Shown one piece after another: positions 25,546 to 33,948 of a stretch of DNA of 64,000 bases (position 1 is the stretch's first letter; every line of letters begins with the position of its first letter). The stretch covers positions 14,256 to 78,255 of the forward strand of contig JAEYWK010000153.1 in NCBI GenBank assembly GCA_023431345.1, written 5' to 3'. Position numbers and translations under genes: made by a program. A model generated the notes under the pieces. The model searched no databases. It had not been told where the DNA came from and worked only from the letters and a program-made list of their open reading frames with translations. The stretch is from Pseudomonadota bacterium. GTDB taxonomy: Bacteria > Myxococcota_A > Polyangia > Polyangiales > Polyangiaceae.

Positions 25546-25970
25546 TCGTGGTCGCTCGACGCCGACGGCGCGGGCGGCGCTGGCATCGACGGCGAGCTAG
25601 CGCGACCCTGCAGCGCCTTCTCGATCGCTTTCCACAGCAGGTCGGGCTTCACGGGCTTGAGGATCCAGGCGTTCGCGCCCGCGCGCTTGCCCTCCTCGGC
25701 GCGTGTCGTCGCGGCGTCGGAGGTGAGGATGAAGATCGGGGTGCTCTGGTGGTCGGGCACCTTGCGCAGCTCTTCGACCAAACGAATGCCGTCCATCACC
25801 GGCATGTGGATGTCGGCGATCACCAAGTCGATCGAGCTCTCTCGCGCGCGCCACAGCGCCTCGTTGCCGTTCTCGGCTTCGACTATCCGCGCCCCTTTGG
25901 CTTCGAGCGCCATTCGCAGCTGCGAACGGACCAGAGCCGAATCGTCCACGATCAGGATGCACCAACTCAT
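25542..25970 (-). CDS. CheY-like single-domain response regulator
   Basis: 142 residues. The receiver domain has ILIVDDSALVRSQL, the phospho-acceptor Asp in LVIADIHMPVMDG, Thr in FILTSDAA and Lys in ILKPVKP, so all key residues are present. The last ~25 residues are a Pro/Ala/Ser tail with no output domain. GGGAGA lies about six bases before the ATG. It is the first gene of an operon with the receiver-CheX protein (four-base overlap) and the ABM-fold protein (three bases further). Its kinase is not adjacent. Confidence 0.9.
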   Translation of the reverse strand: MSWCILIVDDSALVRSQLRMALEAKGARIVEAENGNEALWRARESSIDLVIADIHMPVMDGIRLVEELRKVPDHQSTPIFILTSDAATTRAEEGKRAGANAWILKPVKPDLLWKAIEKALQGRASSPSMPAPPAPSASSDHE

Positions 25971-26309
25971 GCGCTGTCTCCCTGGTCCGCTGAGCCGGAC
26001 CGGAATCTTCCATTGTAGTACGTCTCGCGCCTTCCACCCAATGAGGCGAGCTTTTCACCTCAATAACAGATCTCCGCGTCAAGTAGGCGCGTGTAGGGCG
26101 GGAATCGCTCGGCCGGTCTCGCCGGCAGCCGACCGAGCCGTCTCAAACGATCCCAGCGCCGAAGGGCGCCTCGCCGCCGCCGCGCAGCCCGCCGAACGGC
26201 TCGTGACCGAGCGCTTGCCTTCGACGATTCCCCCGTCGGCGCTCATCGGCCGCCCCGGCCGAGCCAGAATCCGCTCGCCTTCGCGCGGCGGCTCACTACG
26301 CTGCGCTCG
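25971..26309. other. Intergenic region between the CheY operon and a membrane-protein gene
   Basis: 339 bp with no gene that I can support. It holds an inverted repeat near the CheY-like start (25984-26001) and a short hairpin GCCGG-TCTCG-CCGGC in its middle. A -10-like TACGCT lies 13 bases before the ATG at 26310. It should contain promoters for both divergent genes; nothing else stands out. Confidence 0.5.
25984..26001. promoter_or_regulatory. Inverted repeat upstream of the CheY-like gene
   Basis: GGTCCG and CGGACC flank a six-base spacer, ending 13 bp before the CheY-like start codon. It could be an operator or a leader stem; the Shine-Dalgarno GGGAGA lies between it and the ATG. Confidence 0.25.
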
Positions 26310-26792
26310 ATGAGCGACGACCCGAGCGACGACGAGCTGGTGAGGCCCGCGCCGGCAAAGCCGAGCGACAAGAAGCCCGCGTCAGTTTGGGTCGCGCAGA
26401 TCATGTGCGCGTTCGGCAGCGCTGGCGCCGCCTACTTCGCGCTATCGCTCGGGGAGCTGACCGCGAAAGTGTCGATGGGGATGCTCGCCTTACTGTATGT
26501 CGGCTTGATCTACGGCACCGAGAAGCGTCATGCCTGGTCGCGCTGGTTCCTGGCCGCCTTCCTAGCGCTCGGAGCCGTCAGCACCTTCGTTCAGGCGCGT
26601 CAGCAGTCCAGCGGGGAGCTGAACCAGGCGCTCGGGCAGCCGCAGCTCGGGCCTGCGCAGCGCCGCGGCGTAGCCGCCGGCCAGGCTGCCAGCATCGTGC
26701 TCGTGATGCTACTGGCCGGCCGCCTCGCTTTCGGCGCCCCCGCGAAGCGCTACTTTGGCGCCGCTCCGTCAGCGCGTTCCGGCCAGGGCTGA
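26310..26792 (+). CDS. Four-helix membrane protein of unknown function
   Basis: 160 residues. A charged N-terminal ~25 residues lead to hydrophobic segments at about 28-48, 50-68, 75-95 and 120-142 (VAQIMCAFGSAGAAYFALSLG, VSMGMLALLYVGLIYG, WFLAAFLALGAVSTFV, AASIVLVMLLAGRLAFG). No family is recognised. The start ATG has no Shine-Dalgarno sequence; a -10-like TACGCT 13 bases upstream suggests a very short leader. It ends three bases before the convergent lipoprotein gene, leaving no room for a terminator between them. Confidence 0.6.
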   Translation: MSDDPSDDELVRPAPAKPSDKKPASVWVAQIMCAFGSAGAAYFALSLGELTAKVSMGMLALLYVGLIYGTEKRHAWSRWFLAAFLALGAVSTFVQARQQSSGELNQALGQPQLGPAQRRGVAAGQAASIVLVMLLAGRLAFGAPAKRYFGAAPSARSGQG

Positions 26793-26795
26793 GCG

Positions 26796-28400
26796 CTACC
26801 GGGCTTCGATGGCGCCGATGTCGGAGCCGTCGCCGACGGGACGCCTTCTGCCGTTGAGGTCGAGCTGCGGAATGTCGTCGGGGCTGCCATTGTCGATGGC
26901 GGGCGAGCCCGCGCCGGGCGTGAAATCGCCGTTCGCCGCGTCGACGAACTGAGGGTCGCCGGTCCGGTTGGTGGCGCCGGGGAACGGGACTTCGGTCAAG
27001 TTGTAGCTCATCGTGCCGCCGTACCAGACTTGGTCGTAGCAGCGCGACGCAGGCTCCGACGCGTAGTTCGGGAAGTTGTCGTACGAGATGTTCGCGACGT
27101 GGGTGCATTCACCGATGCAAGCCACGATGCCGACGTAAGTGCAGGTGTTGAAGTTGCCGACGAGCGTGTTGTACCCGAAGTACGTCGACTCGGCGCGGAG
27201 CTCGATGACGCGCGTGTAGCCGTCGGCGCCGTTGCCCAGAAACAGGTTGTTCTCGAACTGAACGCTGGCCTGGTTCGCAACGTAGGCCGCGACGCCGTTT
27301 TCGATGAACTTGTTGCGCAGGAAGGCGGTCTTCTTGCTGCAATCGGCGATCGTGCACGTGGCGCGAACCGCCGCGTGCGCATTGGCGTGGGGTTGGTCGT
27401 TGTTCTGGATGAGCGAGTCGGTCACGCTGACTTCGCAGTCCGAAGCGACGACGGCGTTGGTGTTGTTCTGAAGCGTGCTGTTGCTGACGACGATGCTGCC
27501 GCCCGTGCACGTGATCGCTCCCTTGTCCGAGGCCGTGACGTTTTCGATGAAGACATCCTCGAAATGGGCGCTGCCGTTGGCGCTGACCGTGAAGCCGGCG
27601 CCCGCGCCCGGCCGAATCTTCACGCCGTTGCCAATCACCCGAATCCCCTGAATCGCGGGGAGCGCGACGTTGGCTTGGCTGAACACGGCGGGCGTTTTCA
27701 CGAGCACGAGCGTGTTGCGCGCCGCGGTCAGCTTCGACGCCGCCGTGCTCAGGTTGAAGCAGGGCGTGTCGATGGTGCCGCAGTTCGTGCCGCTCACCCC
27801 CGTCTCGGCCAGCGCGTAGACGGCCGTCGCGGGCGCGCCGCAGCTGCCGCTCGCTTCGCAGACGCCGGAAGCGCACTCGTCGTGGGCGGTGCAGGCCCGG
27901 CACAGTCCGACGTTGCCGCAGACCGGCTTGCCGCCCGAGCAGTCAGTGCTCTTCTTGCATTCTGCGCAGCGGCCCGCCGCCGCGCCGCTCGTGACGCAAA
28001 AGCGGCGACCGGTCTCGCTTTCACACTCGTCGTCGGCGGCGCAAGCGCGGCACTCGCCGGCGGTGGCGTCGCAGATCGGCGCGGTGCTGGCGCAATCATC
28101 GGCGCTCGACTCACACTCGCGTCCGAGCGGAGGCGCGCCGCCCTCGCCCTCGCCCTCGCAGTCGGAGCCACAGCCACCGACCCCGGTGACCGCGCCCATG
28201 CCTCCGTCGCCGGCTTGGCTCGTGCTGCCCGCGGTGGCCCCGGTGCCGCCGGAGGGCATGCCGCCCGAGGGCATGTTGGGCTCGCCTCCGTCGGCCGGCT
28301 CATCGCCGGTGGTGAGCGCGTCATCCGGTGCGTTGAGCACCGAGCAAGCGCCGAGCGTCGCCCCCAAGCCAAGCACGAGGCTGATCCAGCGCTGCGCCAT
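26796..28400 (-). CDS. Cys-rich lipoprotein with parallel beta-helix domain
   Basis: 534 residues. The signal peptide ends in lipobox LGAC (Cys 19). A Gly/Ser/Pro-rich linker follows to about residue 90, then a Cys-rich region of short repeats (CAADDECES, CAECKKSTDC, CRACTAHDECASGVC) common in myxobacterial surface proteins. The C-terminal ~340 residues look like a right-handed beta-helix (IRVIGNGVKIRPGAGAGFTV, LFLGNGADGYTRVIELRAES). The end, AIDNGSPDDIPQLDLNGRRRPVGDGSDIGAIEA, is the choice-of-anchor-Q pattern. It is probably displayed on the cell surface. Its ATG overlaps the stop of the upstream TPR gene by one base (TGATG). Confidence 0.8.
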   Translation of the reverse strand: MAQRWISLVLGLGATLGACSVLNAPDDALTTGDEPADGGEPNMPSGGMPSGGTGATAGSTSQAGDGGMGAVTGVGGCGSDCEGEGEGGAPPLGRECESSADDCASTAPICDATAGECRACAADDECESETGRRFCVTSGAAAGRCAECKKSTDCSGGKPVCGNVGLCRACTAHDECASGVCEASGSCGAPATAVYALAETGVSGTNCGTIDTPCFNLSTAASKLTAARNTLVLVKTPAVFSQANVALPAIQGIRVIGNGVKIRPGAGAGFTVSANGSAHFEDVFIENVTASDKGAITCTGGSIVVSNSTLQNNTNAVVASDCEVSVTDSLIQNNDQPHANAHAAVRATCTIADCSKKTAFLRNKFIENGVAAYVANQASVQFENNLFLGNGADGYTRVIELRAESTYFGYNTLVGNFNTCTYVGIVACIGECTHVANISYDNFPNYASEPASRCYDQVWYGGTMSYNLTEVPFPGATNRTGDPQFVDAANGDFTPGAGSPAIDNGSPDDIPQLDLNGRRRPVGDGSDIGAIEAR

Positions 28401-29455
28401 CAGAACGATCCCTCCAACGACAAGCTGGTTCGCTCGAGCGACGCGCGAGGCTGAAGGCGCAGCGTCACACCAGCTTGCTCCCGCTCCGGCCGCTTCAAAT
28501 ACAAGTACGTCGTCACGCCGGCGCCGACGATGGCAGCGCCGATCAGCACGTCGGTGACCAAGTTCAGCGTCTTGGTTTGACTGTGCAGGTCCTGGGCGCG
28601 CACCGGGTCATGGCCGTTCGCGTCTTCGAAGTCGCTGTTCTTGGCGAGAGCCATGACTCCCGTCACGCCCGCGCCAACCGCGAGGGCGCCCGTCGCGGCC
28701 AGACCCACCCACACACCGGTGGGGACCGGTCGCTCCGCGCGCACGGAGCCCGACGACGGCGGCGGCGGCGTGGTGGCGGGCGGCGGCGGCGGCGAGAGCG
28801 CGCCTGGAGGCGGCGCTGCATCGAAGTCGAACTGGTGTTCCTGCGTGGTGCCCGGCTCCGCATCGAACTCGAACACCAGCGGCGGCTTGCCGCTCACGAC
28901 GGCCGTCATCACGTGATGCCCAGGGCGAACCTTCAACGAGAGGGCGCCGCCCTCGCTCTGGTAGCGATTGCGGATGGGGGCGCCCTGCACCGGAGTGCGC
29001 TCGTCGGTGAGCGCGGCGTCGGTCGGCACGAAGCGCAAAACTACCGTAACGGCAGAAGATTTCAGAGTAGCTACGTCGCGCTCGATCTCGGCGCGCTCCG
29101 CCGCGTCGATCTCTTTGCGCCCTTCCGTGAGGTAGCGCTCGAACGCGTCGATCGCCTCACCGTCGCGCTCCAGCTTCATCGCGGTGAGGCCGAGGTTACC
29201 GAGAACCTTCCACGAGCCCGACATCTGGTACGCGACCTTGAATTCCCGGTACGCCTCTTCGTAACGCGCGCCATCAGGGTCGCGAAGTAGCGCGACGCCG
29301 GCGTTGAAATGCTGGCGGGCCTCGGCGCTGACGGCGCCGGCCTGCTGCGCCAGGGCCACGCTCGGCAGTGAGAGCGCCAAGGCAACGGCGCAGCCAGGCA
29401 CCCAACCTGTTCGAGCGCGACGCAAGGAAGACGGACGTGTCCTGAAGCGGGCCAT
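28400..29455 (-). CDS. Exported TPR protein with C-terminal membrane segments
   Basis: About 351 residues. A signal peptide (ends SVALAQQAG) is followed by TPR-like helices at ~45-120 (ARQHFNAGVALLRDPDGARYEEAYREFKVAY, GNLGLTAMKLERDGEAIDAFERYL). A beta domain resembling PEGA-type sugar- or wall-binding repeats comes next (SLKVRPGHHVMTAVVSGKPPLVFEF), then a Pro-rich linker. Two hydrophobic segments (~245-270 and ~300-320) and a short polar end complete it. This layout is widespread in Myxococcota, usually with unknown function. It is translationally coupled to the beta-helix lipoprotein downstream, so both probably serve the envelope. An ATG two codons upstream is possible. Confidence 0.75.
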   Translation of the reverse strand: MARFRTRPSSLRRARTGWVPGCAVALALSLPSVALAQQAGAVSAEARQHFNAGVALLRDPDGARYEEAYREFKVAYQMSGSWKVLGNLGLTAMKLERDGEAIDAFERYLTEGRKEIDAAERAEIERDVATLKSSAVTVVLRFVPTDAALTDERTPVQGAPIRNRYQSEGGALSLKVRPGHHVMTAVVSGKPPLVFEFDAEPGTTQEHQFDFDAAPPPGALSPPPPPATTPPPPSSGSVRAERPVPTGVWVGLAATGALAVGAGVTGVMALAKNSDFEDANGHDPVRAQDLHSQTKTLNLVTDVLIGAAIVGAGVTTYLYLKRPEREQAGVTLRLQPRASLERTSLSLEGSF

Positions 29456-29584
29456 CTTCAAATGCTCTACGAAACGTCGCTCCGTTTCAAGCGCAGGCGG
29501 GAAAACCCCGGATTGTCCGGGCGAAGCTCGCCATTTTCGTGGCCGCTTCTCGCGCGCGCCGCGCTTCGGATCACAGCGTGGAGT

Positions 29585-29630
29585 GATCCTCGCGCGCGAG
29601 CGCGGGCCTCACAGCGCTCGCTCGAGGATC
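29585..29630 (-). terminator. Two-part hairpin over the 3' end of the alcohol dehydrogenase gene
   Basis: Outer arms GATCCTCG (29585-29592) and CGAGGATC (29623-29630) and inner arms CGAGCGC (29597-29603) and GCGCTCG (29614-29620) enclose a ten-base loop. The stem spans the stop codon at 29609-29611. A termination or mRNA-protecting role is inferred from position; there is no T-run. Confidence 0.5.
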
Positions 29631-30766
29631 CCTTCGAGCTCGGACGAGGTCAACGCGATGGGGTTGCCCTTCATGCTGCTCGCGGCGGACGCCTTCTTGG
29701 CGATGTCGGAGGTGTGGCCAGAGCGCATGCCGTAGGCGGCGAGGCCCGGGACGGCCAGCTCGCGGGCCAGGTCTTCTACGAAGGCGATGCCGTCCTCGAT
29801 GGTGGCGGCGACCGAGCCGGTGAGCGACTGCGCGACCACGCGGAAACGAGCGAGCAGCGGGCTCTCCGGCGCACGCTCACGTAGCGCGGCCACGTTGGCG
29901 CGCATGACGAGCGGCAGCAAGCGCGCGCACACCGCCCCGTGCGGGCTCTCGAACTGTCCGCCGATGGGCGCCGCAAAGCCGTGCACGGCGCCGAGCTTCG
30001 CGTTCGCGAGCGACAAGCCGCCCAGCAGCGAGCACACGGCCATATCTTCGCGCGCGGCGAGATCGGCGCCGTCGCGAAAGGCGCGGGCGAGCGCGCCAGC
30101 TCCGCGCCGGAGCCCCTCGAGCGCGAGCGCGTCGGTGAGCGGGTTGTGCTGACAGCTCACGAACGGCTCGAGGCACTGCGTGAGGGCGTCGAGTCCGGTC
30201 GACGCCGTGACGGCGGGCGGCATGCTCAGGGTCAGCTCCGGATCGACCAGAGCGACGGCGGGCAGCATCGAATCGTGGCGCAGGCTCGCCTTGACCTGGT
30301 GAGTCGTCGAAGCCAAGACGGCGTTCTTCGTCACTTCGGCGCCCGTGCCCGCGGTCGTCGGCACCGCGATCAGCGGGAGCGCCGGCGCCGTGAGCGGCTG
30401 CGCTCTGCCAACGACCTCGAGGAAGTCGAACGGATCGCGAGGATTGGCCAGCAAGGCGGCCGCGGCCTTGCCCAAATCGATCACGCTGCCGCCTCCGCAC
30501 GCCACGACCAGCTCGGCCCCGAGCTGCCGTCCGAGCGCGACGGCGGCGATCGCGTCTTCGACCCGCGGCTCGCCCGCGACCTGCACGCTGGCGAGCTCGA
30601 GCCCGGCGGACTGCAGCTGTCGTTCCAGAGCCACGCCGCGCTGCCGCGACTTTCCCGTGACCCACAGCGCGCGCTTGCCGAGCCGTCGGGCGCGCTCGCC
30701 GAGCGAGCTCGCGCTACCGGTGCCGAACACGATGCGCCCCGCGCTGACGAACTCGAACGGCTTCAT
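29609..30766 (-). CDS. Iron-containing alcohol dehydrogenase family oxidoreductase
   Basis: About 385 residues. The NAD(P)-binding domain has the expected loop VACGGGSVIDLGKAAA near residue 95 and PTTAGTGAEVTKNAV near 140. In the metal-binding domain the first ligand Asp is in TGLDALTQCLEP, but the second position, usually His, is Gln. The two later His are in AVHGFAAP and SPHGAV. Some subgroups with TQ at this site exist, and maleylacetate reductases of this fold work without metal, so activity is likely but metal use is uncertain. The ATG at 30766 overlaps the upstream ABM-fold gene by four bases (ATGA). A ring-cleavage or aldehyde-handling pair is possible. Confidence 0.85.
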   Translation of the reverse strand: MKPFEFVSAGRIVFGTGSASSLGERARRLGKRALWVTGKSRQRGVALERQLQSAGLELASVQVAGEPRVEDAIAAVALGRQLGAELVVACGGGSVIDLGKAAAALLANPRDPFDFLEVVGRAQPLTAPALPLIAVPTTAGTGAEVTKNAVLASTTHQVKASLRHDSMLPAVALVDPELTLSMPPAVTASTGLDALTQCLEPFVSCQHNPLTDALALEGLRRGAGALARAFRDGADLAAREDMAVCSLLGGLSLANAKLGAVHGFAAPIGGQFESPHGAVCARLLPLVMRANVAALRERAPESPLLARFRVVAQSLTGSVAATIEDGIAFVEDLARELAVPGLAAYGMRSGHTSDIAKKASAASSMKGNPIALTSSELEGILERAL

Positions 30767-31083
30767 GCGCCGGGCGTGCTCCAGCGCGCGTCTTCCGGGC
30801 TCAAGCTCTCGAGCTTCACGCTCGTACGCGGGCTCGCCATCATCGGCGCGACGGCGTCCCGCCACGCCGCGTAGTGGGCGGTTTCCTTGTGTGCGGCGGG
30901 CGCGTCGGGCGTCTTGTAAGCCTCCACGAGCACGAAGCGCGTGGGGTCATCGAGCTGCTGCGCGAAGTCGAAGCGCGCGACCCCCGGCTCTCTGAGGCTC
31001 TCGCTGACGTTCTTGCGGGTTTCGGCGATGAACGCGGCGACCGACTCCGGCTTCACATGAACATGGACGTGCACGACGAGCAT
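30763..31083 (-). CDS. Putative quinol monooxygenase (ABM fold)
   Basis: 106 residues, beginning VVHVHVHVKPESVAAFIAETRKNVSES, then EPGVARFDFAQQLDDPTRFVLVEAYKTPDAPAAHKET and HYAAWRDAV. This is the classic YgiN/LsrG-type ABM sequence with a conserved His in the HKET region. Such enzymes oxidise quinols or isomerise small phosphorylated compounds without cofactors. It precedes and overlaps the iron-type alcohol dehydrogenase gene, a combination found in aromatic-compound pathways (monooxygenase then maleylacetate-reductase-like enzyme). That link is inference. Confidence 0.85.
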   Translation of the reverse strand: MLVVHVHVHVKPESVAAFIAETRKNVSESLREPGVARFDFAQQLDDPTRFVLVEAYKTPDAPAAHKETAHYAAWRDAVAPMMASPRTSVKLESLSPEDARWSTPGA

Positions 31084-31152
31084 GCAGGCATCTTCGACCG
31101 ACGCGCGCCCGCGTCAACGCGAAACGCGCGGCTCGTTCTTCCCGCGTAGCGG

Positions 31153-31350
31153 CTACGCTTCGGGAGCGTCCTCGGGCTTCGAGAGCTTGGCGCCGTCGAC
31201 TTTGCTCTCCAGCGCTTGTTTCTGCTGGTGCTCGGCGAGCCGCTCGGCCTTCGTCCGGCCGTGAAGGCGCCGGTTCGTCTCGGCGAGCTTCTCACGCTCG
31301 AGCTTCTGCTTCTGTTTCCGAAACTTGTTGAGGTTGACGACTTTGCCCAT
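31153..31350 (-). CDS. DUF4169 family small basic protein
   Basis: 65 residues, Lys/Arg/Gln-rich and helical. The start MGKVVNLNKFRKQKQK and the later NRRLHGRTKAERLAE match the DUF4169 family, short proteins of unknown function. A GAGG ribosome-binding site lies seven bases before the ATG. It is divergent from the DMT permease gene at 31538, with 187 bp between. Confidence 0.75.
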   Translation of the reverse strand: MGKVVNLNKFRKQKQKLEREKLAETNRRLHGRTKAERLAEHQQKQALESKVDGAKLSKPEDAPEA

Positions 31351-31520
31351 GTCGCTGCCTCGTCACCATTGCACATCGCGATCCGGCCCGCCCGCACGTG
31401 GCCCAACGCTCGCGCGGTTACCCCTCCGTCAGCGGCGCAGCAGACGCGGGGGCTCGGGCCACCTCCGCGGACGGGAGGCGCCGGGCGCTGAGGGCGATCG
31501 ACTTGCCCACCCGGGGGCCC

Positions 31521-31526
31521 TAAGCT
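31521..31526 (+). promoter_or_regulatory. -10-like element close to the permease start
   Basis: TAAGCT begins 17 bases before the ATG at 31538, and no Shine-Dalgarno sequence lies between. It would give a leader of only a few bases. No convincing -35 element is seen. Confidence 0.25.
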
Positions 31527-31537
31527 GGCCTGCACGC

Positions 31538-31984
31538 ATGTTTGGTTACGGATCTTTCGTGCTCTTGGCCCTCCTCACGGGCGTCGTGATCACCGTGCAA
31601 ACGGGCATCAATACGCGACTTCGCAGCCACCTCGACAGCTCGCTGCAGGCGGTGCTCGTGTCGTTCCTGGTCGGTACGGTGCTGGTGCTGCTGGCGATCG
31701 CCGGCAAGCGTGACGTGCCGACGCTCGGAAAGCTCGCGCAGATGCCATGGTGGATGTGGCTCGGCGGGGTTTGCGGCCTATTCATCGTGTCGACTAATAT
31801 CGTGGTCGCGCCCCGCATCGGCGCCGCGCTGTTGGTGTCGCTCGCCATCGCGGGGCAACTCGCCACGGCGCTGGTGATGGATCATTACGGCGTGCTCGGC
31901 TTTCCTACGCACCACCTCACACCTGCTCGCGTCGTGGGAGCGCTGCTGCTGCTCGCGGGCGTGCTCTTGATTCGATACAATTGA
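31538..31984 (+). CDS. Small DMT permease (YdcZ/DUF606 type)
   Basis: 148 residues with five hydrophobic segments. The start FGYGSFVLLALLTGVVITVQTGINTRLR, the middle SLQAVLVSFLVGTVLVLLAIAG and PRIGAALLVSLAIAGQLATALVMDHYGVLGF are typical of the DUF606/YdcZ branch of the drug/metabolite transporter superfamily, whose members are half-length and dimerise. Substrate unknown. Its stop overlaps the start of the following hybrid kinase by one base (TGATG), an unusual coupling of a permease to a sensor kinase. Confidence 0.82.
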   Translation: MFGYGSFVLLALLTGVVITVQTGINTRLRSHLDSSLQAVLVSFLVGTVLVLLAIAGKRDVPTLGKLAQMPWWMWLGGVCGLFIVSTNIVVAPRIGAALLVSLAIAGQLATALVMDHYGVLGFPTHHLTPARVVGALLLLAGVLLIRYN

Positions 31985-33912
31985 TGCCCATGCCTGACGC
32001 CCGCCCGACGAGCGCACTCTCGGCAGCGCAGCTCCTCGACGAGACAGAGCGCTTTGCGCACTTGGGGACGTGGTCGTGGGATCCGGTGAGTAACGAGGTC
32101 GTTTGGTCCGACGAGATGTTTCGCATCTTCGGCTACGACCCGAAGGTGGATCGGCCGTCGCTCGATGCCTTCTTCGTGCGCGTTCACCCCGATGACGCGC
32201 AGCGCCTGCGAGACGACACGAGCGCGACGGCCAAGTCCGGTAGAGATACGCGCAACTACGAGTATCGCATCGTGCTGCCGAGCGGGGAGATACGGCACCT
32301 CAGCGTGCTCAGCCTCGCCACGCGGGGCCCCACCGGTGAGATCCAGCGCATCGCGGGCACGATCGTCGACGTGACTCACGCCAAGCGCGCGGCCGAGGAG
32401 CTGAGGCTCTCGAACGAGCTGCTCGCCGACGCCCAGCGCATCGGCAAGCTAGGGAGCTTCGAGGTGTCGCTGCATGGCGACCAAACGCCGCGCTGGTCGG
32501 ACGAGATGTACCGCGTGCTCGGGCTCGAGCCGGGCGTGCCCGCGTCGATCGAGCTGTTCGTCTCGCGCCTGCACCCCGATGATCGACCGCGCATCCAGGA
32601 GCTGATCGCCGGCTCGCTCGCCACCGGCCGCGTGCGACCGAGCCGCGCTCGAGTGTTGCGCGAAGACGGCAGTATCCGCCACGTAGACATGCGCGCCGAT
32701 CTGCACAAAGGCCCAGAGGGCGAGCCGCTCGCCATCCGCGGGACGGTGCACGACGTGACCGACCTCGTGGAGCTGGAGTCACAGTTCCATCAGAGTCAAA
32801 AGATGGAAGCCATCGGCCAACTCGCGGGCGGCCTCGCCCACGACTACAACAACCTGCTCACCGTGATCTTGGGCAACGCCGAGTCCTTGCTGGCGGAGAC
32901 GCCGCGACCCGAGCTGCGTGAGATCGTGAACGCAGCCGCCACCGCGACGACGGTGACGAATCGGCTCTTGGCCTTCACGCGACAGACGCACGGCAGCCCC
33001 CGCGCGACGGACCTCACGCGCGAGGTGGAGGGCGCCATACAGCTCCTGCGGCGAGCCGTCGGCGATGGGATCTCGCTGCGCATCGATCTGGCGGAAGAGT
33101 CGTTGGTGGCGCTCGTCGACGAAGGCCAAGTCCAGCAAGTGCTGCTGAACTTGGTGCTGAACGCGCGCGACGCCATGCAGCGCGGCGGCGCCATCAGCGT
33201 GCGTATGCGCTGCGAGCCGCTGTCGGCCGAGCTCGCTTCGGAGCACGACGTCAAGCCGGGCGACTACGTGACTTTGAGCGTGAGCGACACTGGCCACGGG
33301 ATGGACGAGGCCACTCAGCGCCGTGCTTTCGAGCCATTCTTCACGACCAAGCGCGCCGGTCATGGCACGGGGCTCGGGCTCGCGATGGTCTTCGGCGCGA
33401 TGCGACAGTGTCAGGGCTTCGTCGAGCTGAGCTCCAAGCCCGGCGGTGGGGCCACGTTCAAGCTGTGGTTCCCGCGCCTGAACGCCGCGCCCGCCCCTGC
33501 GATCGCCGAGCCGAAGCCGCCAGCGGCGAGCCACGCGCGCATCTTGCTCGTGGAGGACAACGCGGCCGTGTCGCGCGTCACGGCCGCCATGCTCAAGGCC
33601 GGCGGCTACGCGGTCGACATCGTCTCGAACGCTACCGACGCCGTCCGCGTGTGGCGTGAAGAGCCGCGCGACTTGCTCGTGACGGACGTCGCGATGCCGG
33701 ACATTTCCGGCGTCAAGCTGGTCGAGATGCTGCGTAGCGAGCACCCCGAGCTGCGGGTGCTGTTCGTGACCGGCTACTCCTCGGAGCAGCTCGGCGCGGA
33801 TCTGCCGCCTTCTCAGGTAAGCGTGCTGACCAAGCCGTTCCGGCACGCGGAGCTCCTGGCCAAGGTCAAGGCGCTCTTGATCGACATTCCGTTGAGCGCC
33901 ACGGCCGAGTAG
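31984..33912 (+). CDS. Hybrid histidine kinase: PAS-PAS-kinase-receiver
   Basis: About 642 residues, no membrane segments. Two PAS/PAC units (about 20-135 and 145-260; FAHLGTWSWDPVSNEVVWSDEMFRIFG and GKLGSFEVSLHGDQTPRWSDEMYRVLG) resemble each other and may be a duplication. The phospho-accepting His is in GGLAHDYNNLL near residue 284. The ATPase domain has LVLNARDAM, SDTGHGMD and FFTTKRAGHGTGLGL. The receiver has LLVEDNAAV, Asp in LLVTDVAMPDISG near 565, and LTKPF. The start codon ATG at 31984 overlaps the permease stop (TGATG); a second ATG at 31990 is possible. It may sense something that the permease carries. Confidence 0.92.
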   Translation: MPMPDARPTSALSAAQLLDETERFAHLGTWSWDPVSNEVVWSDEMFRIFGYDPKVDRPSLDAFFVRVHPDDAQRLRDDTSATAKSGRDTRNYEYRIVLPSGEIRHLSVLSLATRGPTGEIQRIAGTIVDVTHAKRAAEELRLSNELLADAQRIGKLGSFEVSLHGDQTPRWSDEMYRVLGLEPGVPASIELFVSRLHPDDRPRIQELIAGSLATGRVRPSRARVLREDGSIRHVDMRADLHKGPEGEPLAIRGTVHDVTDLVELESQFHQSQKMEAIGQLAGGLAHDYNNLLTVILGNAESLLAETPRPELREIVNAAATATTVTNRLLAFTRQTHGSPRATDLTREVEGAIQLLRRAVGDGISLRIDLAEESLVALVDEGQVQQVLLNLVLNARDAMQRGGAISVRMRCEPLSAELASEHDVKPGDYVTLSVSDTGHGMDEATQRRAFEPFFTTKRAGHGTGLGLAMVFGAMRQCQGFVELSSKPGGGATFKLWFPRLNAAPAPAIAEPKPPAASHARILLVEDNAAVSRVTAAMLKAGGYAVDIVSNATDAVRVWREEPRDLLVTDVAMPDISGVKLVEMLRSEHPELRVLFVTGYSSEQLGADLPPSQVSVLTKPFRHAELLAKVKALLIDIPLSATAE

Positions 33913-33948
33913 GCAGCGCCGGCGACCGACGTCTCGCGCTGACAGCAG

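Noticed and set aside
27030..28454. Plus-strand frame opposite the beta-helix lipoprotein
   Set aside because: Its sequence is the antisense of Cys/Gly-rich codons; no motif.
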